NCBI GenBank assembly: GCA_015680685.1
Contig: MNCI01001868.1
Location: 301,371 to 365,370, forward strand
DNA: 64,000 nucleotides
Direction: 5' to 3'
Source of the DNA: Gnetum montanum
Taxonomy: Eukaryota; Streptophyta; Gnetopsida; Gnetales; Gnetaceae
A program made the translations under genes and the position numbers. Position 1 is the stretch's first letter. Every line of letters begins with the position of its first letter. The notes below the pieces were generated by a model. The model was not told the DNA's origin, searched no databases, and was given only the letters and a program-made list of their open reading frames with translations. Positions 24,329-35,933 of the stretch are shown here, one piece after another.

Positions 24329-26455
24329 TACCCTCACAACTGACTAAATTTTTTTCCTTGAGTTATACATAAATGGATGAAGTTTCATTACAAAAATTGT
24401 GAGGTGACCAAGTCTAGATTTGATACCATTATAAAATTGGAGTGTCGTATTAGACAGTTTTATTTGAGTGGATCTATTACAAAATGACAAAGAGAGATTA
24501 GATAGATATCAAAGTTTGCAAAATTGTAGAAGTCTTCAAAGATTTTCTCATGATGAATCTTTATGTTATTGCTAGCGATGGAAGACTTTCCAACCTTGAT
24601 TGTTATGTTGATGCTTCTCTTTTATGCAAAAAATTCTTTAAGAATGGATTGAAATTTCTCCTCATCATTCCATGGGTTCAACAAACATGTGATGTTTAAG
24701 TGTTAATCATTGTATATGCTACTTATGTATCCATGGGCATCTCCTCATCTGTTCTTCTTTTGGCCTTGTTTCCTTGTGTTACAAAAGGCCTTCAAGCTTA
24801 GTCTTTCCTTTTAGCATCACTTGCAATCACCAAAGGATCAACATTAGTTTTGGTAAATGTTCTAGAATAATTAATGCTTTTTAGATCCTTGGTTAACTCA
24901 AAATTTGAAAAAAATTTAGTGTTTAGGGTTAAGGTGATTTCATAATAATGTTCCCCAAGGCTCTAAGGTAACTAAAATCCTCAAGTTATTCATGTTATTT
25001 TGATTATTTTTACTACTAGTTACCATAATGTTTGAAAATGGGGTGTTAGAAAAATTTCAAAAATTACATCCTTAACCCCCTCACAATAAATGAGCTTAAT
25101 TATGAAAGCTTACAAGTTTTCAAAGAATTAAAACCAAAGGTTTAGGGCATAAGATGACCAAGAAATATTGAATTTGAAGGATATTTCAATATAAAAGTAG
25201 TAAAAATTAATCATATTTGATGAGAAGTAGTTCCAAAATCATGCATAATGTTTGAGAAGAAGTTCATGATGTTCTTGAAGATGTGAGGTTTCAATTTATA
25301 GTCATGATCAACAAAAGTAATGCAAGTGGGTCCTTCCCAAAGAAGGCTCTTGCCATAGTGCCCTTGCATAACCACTTCTATAGGTGTTTGTGGGTACCTT
25401 AGAAGTTAAATGTAGATAATTCCTTTGTTCCAAAAAACATAAAAATGCCTTGGTTAGGACCTTGCACTATACTATACAAAATCATTAGGCTGATAATTGC
25501 ATGTGGTAGTAAGGTGAATAATGAGATCAAAAGGGATTACAAAGATTGGGAAGTAAGGTACTTAAATATATTCACAATAGGTTCTTGTGTCATTTATGAT
25601 TAAGATGACCATCATACCTATTTGTTCAAGTTTCAAAGTAAGTCCGTACCATTAGTAGTGGCCTTGCATTGATGTGCCCCTTGTTGCCTACCATCATGAA
25701 TCCACAACAACCATAGAGAACGAGCATCACTCCAAAAAGAGAGGAAAAGAGAAAAAGGAAGGAAGGAAATACCTTAGTTAAAGGGGTGATTTCAAGCATA
25801 GGTAACATGTCTTTCTATCCCCATAACCAATGCTTGCATCAAATTATTATGTTTTAATTCTCATTTTTTTCCTTTTCTCTTTTTTTTTGTACTATTTTAG
25901 TTTGCTTTTTTTTCTTGTTTTCTATGTTTTTTCTTTTCTTAATTTCCCTTTTTATTGGGAATCACACCATGCAAAGACATTCTTCTTATTTATTAGTTGA
26001 AAATAGGAGTGATGATACGTTCCATGAGGAGTCATAGGTCCCAAGAAGCAAGTCAAGAAGAAAACCCAAAAATCCCCTTGAGGTCACACCCTTTGCCATT
26101 CCCACTTGGTCTTTTCCTATTTGTGCAAGATATAATCATCATTAATTAATTTTATTTTTATGTGAGAAGAACCATATTACTTTCATGATAAATACATTTT
26201 ATTTAGGGAAATTGGAGGGATAAGTGATGCACTACACAATTATTTACACAATATTATTGACAAAACATAGTAAACATTCATAAAACATAAAGGAAATGAT
26301 TTAGAAAAAGAGAAAATTATAATGAAAAGAAAACTAATAAGAAATAGAAAACATATTAAGAATTGGAAAATTTTTGAAGAAATAGAAAAATGATAAAAAA
26401 TTGTAAAACAAAAATGTGAAAATGCATTTATTAGTTCTTGATTCAAGATGGGGCA
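24329..26455 (-). other. Internal non-coding part of element D
   Basis: It contains the block conserved in A, B, C and F (about 25319-25415, minus strand). At 24816-24860 a minus-strand sequence resembles the second-ORF splice acceptor (ACTAATGTTGATCC and GATTGCAAG). Only about 490 bp separate that point from the LTR, so nearly all of the second ORF is gone. CT-rich tracts lie at 25860-25950. No intact ORF is supported. Confidence 0.55.
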
Positions 26456-27018
26456 TCTCCCCCATGACTAAACTCATGGGTGAGTAGTCAGAAAATGGAT
26501 CGTACATTCCCTTGGTTATACATCACAAGTTTTTCATTTATCATCTTTAGTGATTTAATTTTTTTGCTTAGTAGCATATTTAACATTGATGATAATCATG
26601 TTTTCTTTTTAAGGGATCCAAACATGTTTCTTATTTATTCTATATTTTAGTTCTTCTGTCTCCTTGTTTAACATATTCTTTTGGTGTATATTTAGAGTGT
26701 AAGATGTTCTTTTCTAAGTTCTCTATTTTGTTTACTTTGGTAGAACTAGAACTAATAAGTGAATTGGTTGTTTCCATGCATCTTTTGAATGGTTTAGTAT
26801 TATGATTCTTGAGCCACTGGGTGTCTTTTGGTTTAGTGGCTACTATGTAGACTTGGTTTTGCACACACTTGTTCTATAAGTTTGTTGTAGGCTGGTATAG
26901 AAATTATGTTAATACTTTGAAATTTGGGCCCATAATTGCACCCTTTATCATTATTAGTAATGCATGGAATTTTATGTCTCTCCATAGTGATAGGTTCATC
27001 TTTTATGTTTTGTGTTGG
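26456..27018 (-). pseudogene. gag: 3' part of the gag of element D
   Basis: On the minus strand 26864-26640 encodes KPKDTQWL, matching the SKDTQWF stretch in the gag tail of element F. The segment ends near 26456 in a sequence resembling the GGYPPF gag end of B. It is cut at its upstream side by element C and continues at 33600. Confidence 0.65.
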
Positions 27019-27023
27019 AGTGG
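27019..27023. repeat. Target-site duplication of element C, left copy
   Basis: AGTGG lies directly before the TGATGAG start of element C and is repeated at 33595-33599 directly after its end. Confidence 0.9.
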
Positions 27024-27818
27024 TGATGAGTTATCATTTTGTTGGCCGCGATATTGCATACGTGATATCGCGTACGCGATATTGCAGCCTGTCTCCTCAT
27101 CTATAAATAAGAGGTAGAAAGATCTGATAAGAGAGCTTAGTTTTGAGAATTTATTTTAAGTGTTTAGTTTTAAGTAGTTCTTCTCTCAACCCTTCTCTCT
27201 AGTGCATGCCCGCAGTGTGGTGATTGTAATTGTACGACATCCTTATTCAAGTGTGATGTACTTGCACACACACATGATCAGAAATAAAGATTGAGATTAC
27301 TTCGTCATTGCAGCATTCACTTAGTTTAATTAATTATTTAATTGTTATTTATTGCTTTCTTAGTTAACACCTTCTTACCCTAAACTCCTGTTAAACACGG
27401 AATGAGTACGACTTAATCACGAGCATTTAAGTGTGACTACTTGGTAACCCAGTAGCGTACCTAGGATCTGCACTTGGTAATCCCAGTGGTAGTCATACCC
27501 AAGGTCCAAGATGTGTATGGATGATTGAGGAACGGATGCTCATCGCACTTAGGCTAGCTTAGATTTTCTCTCACCCTCTCTCTCTCCTAGCTTAGTTAAT
27601 ATTATCTTCCATTATCTATAGGAGTAGCATTAGTATAGGAACACATCATACACCTCACTCTGGACTAAACCATACATGAAAAAGTTAACACTAGTCTAGA
27701 TGAGAATACAGCGAACTGTGATCTAAGAATAACTATCTAGATACCACAACTAGTTTGTCTGCGGAGTTCGATCGGATTGTGCGTGTGGTTGAGTGTAGGG
27801 GTACCTCACCACTCATCA
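27024..27818 (+). repeat. 5' LTR of element C (795 bp)
   Basis: It starts TGATGAG and ends CTCATCA. GATATT/GATATC/GATATT at 27050, 27064 and 27078 are 14 bp apart, with a TATA box at 27102-27109. Compared with its 3' LTR it has lost roughly 19 bp near 27785, in the stretch that reads AAACGCTTGTATTCGTAT in the other copy. Confidence 0.95.
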
Positions 27819-27819
27819 T

Positions 27820-27837
27820 TGGCGCCATTGCTAGGGA
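27820..27837 (+). other. Primer-binding site of element C (tRNA-Asp)
   Basis: TGGCGCCATTGCTAGGGA matches 15 of 18 bases of the tRNA-Asp complement. All differences are transitions. Confidence 0.85.
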
Positions 27838-27959
27838 CAATGCTAGTTATCTAGATTAGTTATATCATACAAGGTCACTGTATGGGAATTAATGATATAT
27901 CTTTTAGGAAGAAATCATTATAAAAAGTCACATATAAATTCACACACAATCTCACAACC

Positions 27960-28439
27960 ATGCCTCTCCTACAAGATTACGATAATGCCACATCTAGTAA
28001 GGAAATTCATTGGAGAACCAACGAATTATATGACAATGAAGATTGGAGTATGCAACCCGAGGTGGGGGTTTCTTATAAACATAAATGAAGGAAACATCGT
28101 CCCAATGCATGAAAGCATAACTTACTAGATGACGATGAACCCCTACTGGCCACTACAAGCCTAACGCAAATACAAGAAGCCATGGAGAGTGACATCCTAA
28201 TCCTTGCATACCATCTTACAGTTCCAAGTATCATGGTGGGTCAACTCTTTATCTGGGAACCATATCTTATAAATTTTCCCACTATGCTTACTATAATTAG
28301 GTGTGTGAACCCCAATGGGGTAAGTATAACCAAGTTTCAATACTTCCAACATGCAAGGATCCTCATCTTTCATTTATTAATCCTCGCCAAGCTCAATTGT
28401 TTAGTTATGGGGGATATCCCCCATTCTAATAATAAGCAG
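27960..28439 (+). pseudogene. gag: Internally deleted gag of element C
   Basis: The ATG at 27960 starts MPLLQDYDNATSSKE, the gag N terminus shared with B. After the LTQIQEA stretch near 28180 the sequence jumps directly to the gag tail (matching LAYHLT.../CIPS region of B and F), which ends near 28439 at the same place as the GGYPPF end of the others. The whole gag core and zinc knuckle, about 1.5 kb in B and F, are missing. The copy could not make particles and would need Gag as well as Pol from elsewhere. Confidence 0.8.
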
Positions 28440-29300
28440 GATTAATAAATATTTTTCATTTTCTTTAATTTAATTTTTTGTTGACATCAAGGGGACTTTT
28501 GGATTCTCTTTGGTGACATCTATGGAAGTTATCACACAACGTGGTTGTACTAAGATCCTTGTAGATCTAACGAAAAATGGAAGTAAGAGTAATCCAAAAG
28601 GCACTCAAAAATCCAATGCTGTTCTAGGGGGGTCCCACTGGAAAGACATGCACCCATGCCTAAAGGTTGGTGGCTTCTCTGGATTCAGCAATCAAAAAAA
28701 AAGGAGAAGAAAAGAAGAAAAAGGAAGTGCCACAAAGCAAAAATCACTCCTCCCTTGAACCAAATGCCAAGTGATTGTACGCCTTGTTGTTCTGGTACTC
28801 TCATAGTCGCTCATCATGGGATGAAACAATGCAGTGTCATTGATTAGAGGAATGGACTTGGTCCTGATCTTGGAACGACAGGTTAATGACACCTTAATCA
28901 TGCTTTACATGTAAGATTCACTGTGCCTTGGGTCAGTTACCTCATGTCCCAATCTCTACAATCCTTTCTGTAGTCCATCTCACCTCGCTATTCATGTAAT
29001 TGTAGCTCATGTCTTGTATAGCATAGAATTCATACCCCATCCCGGTGATACTTACATGTGTGTGTTTTTTGGAATCAGTGTGGATTACATTTAACCCTTC
29101 TAGTGCCTACAGACACTTTTAAGTGTGGTTACGCAAAGGCATTATAGGTTGGAACTTGCTTTGGGGAGGATCACTTGTGTAATTTTTGTAATTTGCACTC
29201 ATAACCCATCTTCCACACAACATTTATTGCCCCCAGCATATTTTCAACAATGTTCTTTCCCCTATTACTATCCCTCCAAATTCCAATGTTCCTATGAACC
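28440..29300 (+). other. Spacer of element C, shortened
   Basis: Relative to F, about 300 bp after the gag end are missing at about 28480, where TTTGTTGACATCAAGGGGAC joins. The conserved block shared with A, B, D and F lies at about 29101-29185. No real ORF is present. Confidence 0.7.
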
Positions 29301-29312
29301 ATCACAACAACC

Positions 29313-29320
29313 TATATATA
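29313..29320 (+). promoter_or_regulatory. Internal TATA box of element C without palindrome array
   Basis: CCTATATATACATG aligns with the internal TATA boxes of B and F, 480 bp before the second ORF. The GATATC palindromes seen upstream in B and F are not present here. Confidence 0.45.
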
Positions 29321-29737
29321 CATGACCCCCCGCACACTTGCCATCACTTTCAACTATACACATGGGGGAGTTTTTCAAATTTCTCTCCATGACTTGCGAT
29401 TGCGTGTCCCTTGCTTTCATACCTATATCTTGCTCATTGGTCCTCCGAGTTTTATTTCGTTTGAACCTACTTGAACCTAGAGTGTTCAACTTAGTCGTGT
29501 TGGAGGGGCACAAGTTGAATAACACATAATTGTTTTGAAATTTTTCATCACTTGAAGGAAATTATCAAGGGTAATTAGTTATAACATTAAGGGTAAATGT
29601 GCCAAAAATAATTTCATACCCTTAGTTAGACCGAGAAACTAAATTTGGAAACTAGCTAAGTAAAAAGGACTCACTATTAAAATCTTTTGGGAAACATCAC
29701 ACGGAGATAAAATAAATTAATTAAGGCAAGCAGTAAG

Positions 29738-29792
29738 GTATAACCTAACTTTGGAAACAAATTTACTAACAATTGGACCCGTGTGATTACAG
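29738..29792 (+). other. Intron-like sequence before the second ORF of element C (55 nt)
   Basis: AAG|GTATAA donor, a TTTACTAAC stretch containing the consensus TACTAAC branch site, and GTGTGATTACAG acceptor ending exactly at the ATG at 29793. The layout is conserved in B and F. Confidence 0.55.
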
Positions 29793-32591
29793 ATGGCCCC
29801 GAAATGTGGACAATAGGAAGGTCCTACTCAAGGTGGGAGCAAACGACCTAGGAGAGGCGAAGGATAAGTTCCTGCCGGACAGCATGCAAAGCAGGAGGAA
29901 AAATCATTTAGCATTCACCAAGAAGACCCTGCTACTATACAATCAAGGCAAGTAGAAGGAGGAGCTGCTGCAACACCTGAACATGGACAACATCTCACGT
30001 TGCCCCAAGATTGTGTTTAGGCTATCCATGAAAGGTCCATATTCACTACGGTGATTGTGGAATTAAATTTTGAATCTTTCGCAGAGTTTGCTATAGAGGC
30101 TATTAGGGACCATCTCAAAGGATCCCCATTATGGCCTATCCTCTCTGAAAGAGGTGCCTGGTACTTAGGGGAAATGTACCAATTTTGGCACAACGGAGAA
30201 CAAGGCACCACAGTTAACATTTGTGGTGTGATAGTTGATTTCTTTGTTGAAGCCATTTTGGAGGTATTAAACCTTCCGAATACAAGGCCAAAGGTTGCTC
30301 AGTTGTCTACCCATTCAGACCTTGATGCACGGCGAGTTTGGTTAGAAAGAGCATATGGCAAGAAAGATAAGACGTTTGGAGAGTTGACGACGGAAGAGAG
30401 GATCTACTTTAAAATAGGGACTTATCACCTCTTCTCCAAAAAGGGCTTAAAAAGAATTTCAACATATGTGGAAAAAGGATGTGCAGTGTTGATGGGGAAG
30501 GTTAATGCTAACCTACCTCATCTATATTTTATGGAGATCTTGAGGCGGTTTGAGGGATGGAAGACAGGGAAGCTTGCGTTGCCCTTTCCTTGTCTTATTA
30601 GGAAGCTATGCAGACGTGATGGTATTAGAGGATACACTAATGATGTACTCTGAAAAGCCCAAAATGTTTCATATGCTGAATTGCTAAAGCCACCAACTGT
30701 AAGGAAAATCACTGGTGAGACGCTGAGGCTAGAATAAGAAAAGGAACAAATAGTAGGGCCAACTGTAACTCAACTTGTAGGACCTAGCCAAATTCCAAGC
30801 ATGGGACCTAGCTAACAACAAGAAGCAGGGCCTAGCACAGGCCAGCAAGAACAACCACAACCACCACCACAAGATTACAGATCGTTGATGAGCCATCTCT
30901 GGGCCATCGCTGAGACGGTCAATTGGGGAAGTTGTGATGATGCAAATCTCTTCCACGTCATCAACGATGCCATATAGCCCATAGTTTCTTTGGATCATGT
31001 AATGGAAGAAGTGTCCATCCATACAGGAGGAGGAGAGGAGAGCACTTGGTCACAACAAATCTTGGGGAACACTACATCTTTTCAAGTGCAATTGGAAACT
31101 AGTGAAGGGGCCACGGTGGTGGTCATGCAGCACTAGGATGTAGTAGGAGCTGCAGAAGTGGTCACAAACCACATTAAGGAATCATTCAATGTACCTATTG
31201 TGCCACCAACAGACCTTACAGGAGCACAGGATGCTCAAACTCTAGTCAGAACCTCAATGGCTCCTGCGGAACATGAGGATGTACTTGATCGATTGCTACA
31301 AATAGGATAGGTAATGATGTCCCTGTTTGACATCCCTTGGGATGTTACGGCAATTCAATCAAACCTCATTTAAACCAAAGGAAAGCTAGTCTTGACAGAG
31401 ATGAGGTTTGAGCACGCGGAAGCAGAGGTGCAAAAATTGCAAAAAAGGCTCGTGGCCCTACAAGCAGCATAGCAGGACCGTTTGCAATTTTTTCCCGTAG
31501 ACCAGCTGGACACTTTCAAAACTGAGCAACTGACCAAACTACTGAGGAAGAATAAGAAGGTGATAGAAGAAAAAGAGAAGGCTTTTTGGGATGCCTCTAC
31601 AGCACAAGCGCAAACTTATGCGCATACCAAGACACTCAAGGCCTTATAAGAGGAAAAAAGCAGCTTTTTGTCGTAAACCTTTGGTTGACCTCTGTGGAAA
31701 AGCAAAAGAATGTTCTTAAAGAACATTTTCAACAGTTGCGAGAACAATTCATCTAGGTCAACTAAGACATGAACCGTTTAGCAAGGAAAAATCGAACCCT
31801 CTCAATGGAGGAGGTAGGTGCCATCCACCAAAAGATGGCTATTGAAATAAGTGCATGGAAAAATGAGGCTAAATAGCATGAAAATATAAAGGAGCACTTC
31901 TGGGACCAGGTGGGGATGTATAAGCAGATCATTGAGAAGGAGATCCATATGGCCAAGGCCCACATCAATGTTATCAATGGTCAACACACTGACTGGCGGG
32001 ACATATTGGACACATGCATTTGCCTACCAGGTGGAAGTTAAGAACCAGGACCTGTAGATTTAGGATCTTACAGAATACATGGAGTTGGCAAACTTGCAGT
32101 ATGCCAACCTTGCCATGTTAATAGCAGGGTGCCTGAGAACAAAGCTCAAGCAACAAGTAGACACCTCCTACATTAAATATGAAATAGAATTTGCAGAACG
32201 CAAGAAGATATTGCAAAAACTGGAGATTGCGAATTCTAAACTTGAGGTGGTTAAAGCAAGCTACTAGGGACAAAAGGGTGTTGCAATAGACTTGGCTCGA
32301 CGGCTTGCAGATTTTCAAGAATATAGAGACAAAGCTAGAGCCTACGAGGAGGAACGATGGGTATTTGTGGCTTGGTATGTCAAGGAAAATCAAATTTTTT
32401 TGCAACTACCCTACCCATGGGAGGTGCCGACTCCATCAAACATTGGAACATTAGCATGGATGGTGCAAGGCCCCTAAACCGAAGAGGAGAAACTCCAGGC
32501 CATACTTCAATGCCATAAAGTCTAAAGACCTAGAGCACAAGGCAAGGGAAAGGCATTCATGGAGGAGCCACTACCACCAGGAACTACATGA
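29793..32591 (+). pseudogene. Second ORF of element C: plant-transposon/envelope-like domain plus coiled coil, 933 codons with stops
   Basis: The span from ATG to the final TGA is 2799 bp (933 codons), the same as in element F. Residues 1-86 are Gln/Gly-rich. Residues 87-287 (30051-30653) are fully open and form a globular domain with MYQFWHNGEQGTT, VDFFVEAILEVLNLPN and LPFPCLIRKLCRRDGI. These motifs resemble, from memory, the 'putative plant transposon protein' family often labelled envelope-like. A Pro/Gln-rich linker follows, then from about residue 530 a Lys/Glu-rich probable coiled coil to the end. The role is unknown. Stops, such as TAG in GGACAATAGG where B has GGACAACAGG, inactivate it. 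Local compensating frame changes occur near 31660. Confidence 0.75.
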
Positions 32592-32769
32592 GTTCCATCA
32601 ATTTTGTAGCTATAGGATTTCCTTTCACATTCTTTGTGTTGTGTCTCAATTTTATTCTGATTCCACACTATGGCATGAATCTATTCTTACTAGTCAATAA
32701 TCCCATACCTATCCACTATGTAATCAATGGAGCTTGTTCTCACTGTAACTTGAGGATGAGTTTTCATTT
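32592..32769 (+). other. 3' untranslated region of element C
   Basis: A short non-coding stretch lies between the second ORF and the polypurine tract. Its end (CAATAATCCCATACC, then ACTTGAGGATGAGTTTTCAT) is shared with A and F. Confidence 0.7.
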
Positions 32770-32782
32770 AGTCATGGGGGTA
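32770..32782 (+). other. Polypurine tract of element C
   Basis: AGTCATGGGGGTA directly precedes the 3' LTR and is identical to the tract of element A. Confidence 0.8.
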
Positions 32783-33594
32783 TGATGAGTTATCATTTTG
32801 TTGGCCGCAATGTCGCATACGTGATATCATGTACGCGATATTGCAGCCTATCTCCTCATCTATAAATAAGAGGTAGACATATCTGATAAGAGAGCTTAGT
32901 TTTGAGAATTTCTTTTAAGTGTTTAGTTTTAAGTAGTTCTTCTCTCAACCCTTCTCTCTAGTGCATGCCCGTAGTGTGGTGATTGTAATTGTATGACATC
33001 CTTATTCGAGTGTGACATACTTGGACACACACATGACTGGAAATAAAGATTGAGATTACTTCATCATTGTAGCATTCAATTAGTTTAATTATTTATTTAA
33101 TTTTTATTTACTACTTTCTTAGTTAACACCTTCTTACCCTAAACTCCTGTTAAACGCAGAATGAGTACGACTTGATCACAAGCATTTAAGTGTGACTACT
33201 TGGTAATCCAATAGCGTACCTAGGATCTGTGCTTGGTAATCCTAGTGGTAGTTGTGCATGAGGTCCAAGATGTGTATGGATGATTGAGGAATGGATGCTC
33301 ATTGCTCTTAGGCTAGCTTAGATTCTCTCTCACCCTCTCTCTCTCCTAGCTTAGTTAATATTATCTTCCATTATCTCTAGGAGTAGCATTAGTATAGGAA
33401 CACATCATACACCTCACTCTGGACTAAACCATACATGAAAAAGTTAACACTAGTCTAGATGGGAAGATAGCTAACTGGGATCTAAGAATAACTATCTAGA
33501 TACCATAACTAGTCCGTTTGCAGAGTTCAACTGGATCGTGCATGAAACGCTTGTATTCGTATAGTTGAGTGTAGGGGTACCTCACCACTCATCA
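32783..33594 (+). repeat. 3' LTR of element C (812 bp)
   Basis: It is nearly identical to the 5' LTR at 27024-27818, with scattered transitions and without the 19-bp loss. It ends CTCATCA before the AGTGG duplication. Confidence 0.95.
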
Positions 33595-33599
33595 AGTGG
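33595..33599. repeat. Target-site duplication of element C, right copy
   Basis: AGTGG repeats 27019-27023. Removing C and one copy restores a continuous element D gag region. Confidence 0.9.
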
Positions 33600-35801
33600 T
33601 AATGATTACTGGCTTTTGTGTAGGATTATGAGACATTGTTTTTGTGAGGAAGAAGATTGCACTAGATTGTGCTTGTGCTAGTTTTGATGAGCTAGTAGCT
33701 CTACTAGTTTTATTCACATGTGTGGAAACTATTCTAAAGAAAGGATGTTTCCAGGACTTTTGCTGAGATCTACTAATATTATCATTTACTTGTTTGTTCA
33801 TGGCATAAGTGGCATTATTTTGTTGAGGTTGTGATGCCAATCCATCTTGCATTGTTGGTGGTGACATATGTTAGAGCAAATTAGGAGAGTATTGAGGATG
33901 TGATGGAGGATATGAGGTATGAGATGATGATCCCCCAGGAGATGTTGTAGGTTGATGGTATTTAGAAGAGTAGTAGGAGTAATTTCAGGCATGGGAAGTA
34001 GAACCACTTGAAGAAAAATGTTGTTGAACAGAATATCCATAAGAGTCTAGCTAGCAATAAGGGTATTATTGGTTTATTAATGACATCCTTCATGATTATG
34101 GGTTTTGCCATTGTGGTTGATAGTAGTATTAAGGTTGATAGCAAGTCATACTAGGATAGTACCATTGATTGTAGGACTATTTATAAGTACCTTTTGGGTA
34201 AGGTAATCTCCTAGGCATTTGATATTCTATGAACTTAGGATTCAAAAAAAGAAAAGAAAAGAAAAGAAAAAAAGCCCCAAACTCTTGTAGATGTAACATA
34301 ACTAGGCAATAGCCCTTTGGATGTTCATATTGATAGATGTTACATCCATTCTCCTTTTCTATATCTGAGTCTGAAATCTCTTTTGCTACAACTATTTTCC
34401 CTTTTTGATCAAAAAGTGTCCTTACCTATTTCCTTCTATTTTTCCTTCTTTTCTTGATTACTATATTCTACTTGCTTTAACTTTTCCTCTATGATTTTCA
34501 AGTTTTTTGTAACTTTTTCTTACATTAACTTCAACATCTTATCTATTGTTGCTTTGATCTAAGTAATAGACTTTTATATTGGCAAGATTTTTTGTGAAAT
34601 CAAATCATCAAGAGATGCCTCTTTTTCTTGATCATAAATACAAATCTCCTTTTTGTGAAAAGTTGGATCCCAGTTATATTCCTCTACATTCTTCCTTTTA
34701 CATAGCTTTCATTCTTCTTTTTCCACCTATTTAACTAGCCTTTATTCTATTGGGCTCTCAGTTCTAATAATCATCCTTGGGCATAGATCCCAATGGTCTT
34801 TCTCATTTTGTTACGAAGCCCATCTATGATGTGGAGAAGAGGCTCTTTTAAGAAAAACCATGGCTTAGACATCTATGTAGTAGAGTATAGTGTTTGTTCA
34901 AGGCTAGATCCAAGGATTCATGATTTTCTTTCCACCCTTGGATTTGTTTTCTTACATTAGACACTCTTTCATAGGCTTGGTATTTTTCATTAAAGAGCTT
35001 AAGCACTGTGGACCATTAGTGGATTGAATCTGGTTCCAACGATCTATACCAACATTTAGCTTCTTCTATTAGTGTCCTAGGAAAGAGCTTAAGCTTTTAC
35101 TACTTCCTTTGAATATTTTTCAAAGCATAGGCATCATGGAAGGCTTGTAAATAATGTTGTGGATTGAAATTATAGCCTCCCTCAAATTTAGGAATATTAT
35201 TCATATAAATCCTTTTGATGCTACTTTCCCTTTAATTCCCGTGGGGTAGTTGAACTAGCTTTGTGATATGTATGATGCTTCTAGTATCCAACAAGGGTTC
35301 ATCATCATCAAACATATCCTAATGATAATCTCTATTGCTATTTATTTGATTACGATGATCTCATCTATGCTCATTTTGATGTCTTTCATCTTGCCTTTTC
35401 TTTCTATTTCTATATTCATGTTGATCCCTTAGTGTATCTCTATCTCAATACCTACATTCATCTTCATCAAAACTGGACATTGAAGAGGAAGAGGAAGATG
35501 GTGAACTGGGAGAATTTCCATGGCTCCTATATCTCCCCCTATGATTCCTTAATTTATCTCTTCTAGGTTTGGAGAAGGTCCTAGGCCTTGAGGTCCTCTG
35601 TGTTCTAGAACTTGTTCCATACCCTATAGGGTTATTTGCATGAATTGAATGTAGTCTTTGAATATAGTAAGGATCAGAATGAACATATGAGACTCATACT
35701 TGTAGTGGTTCACTCCAATTCTTTTCAATATAAACCTTATTATTACTACTATAACTGCTTACATCATGTGATGGATGATAAGCCCTATGTGAAGGAGACA
35801 T
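33600..35801 (-). pseudogene. gag: 5' part of the gag of element D
   Basis: The minus-strand ATG at 35801 starts MSPSHRAYHPSHDV. The N-terminal part is Ser/Arg-rich, including a Ser run near 35490, and resembles the Ser/His-rich part of element A gag. The gag core at about 35250-34800 has LFNEKYQAYERV and WYRSLEP-like motifs. A Gln/Asn-rich part follows (33867-33592). Numerous stops and frame changes occur. It continues at 27018 beyond element C. An (AAAAG)n microsatellite lies at 34246-34272. Confidence 0.7.
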
Positions 35802-35921
35802 TTTTTATATGATAATATGCATGTGACTTAAAATATTAATATTTTTGAAAAGATAATTTTTAATGCTTTTATAACAATCATTTAGAATATAACTAATCTA
35901 GATAACTAGCATCATTCCCTG

Positions 35922-35933
35922 CAACAGTGCTAA
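35922..35933 (-). other. Degenerate primer-binding site of element D
   Basis: The plus-strand sequence CAACAGTGCTAA is, on the minus strand, a mutated form of TTGGCGCCGTTG, next to the LTR. Several transitions separate it from tRNA-Asp. Confidence 0.55.

Larger units (their letters stand above)
27024..33594 (+). mobile_element. Element C: complete pol-less Athila-like element inserted in element D
   Basis: Two full LTRs (27024-27818, 32783-33594), a tRNA-Asp primer site, a deleted gag, spacer, internal TATA, mini-intron, second ORF and polypurine tract are bounded by an AGTGG duplication. Total length is 6571 bp. It lacks pol and, unlike B and F, also the gag core. The two LTRs are very similar to each other, so insertion is more recent than that of D. 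Confidence 0.95.

Noticed and set aside
34246-34272. AAAAG microsatellite and other A- or CT-rich tracts (6894-6920, 19668-19700, 25860-25950)
   Set aside because: Simple low-complexity runs common in AT-rich plant DNA. No function is inferred.
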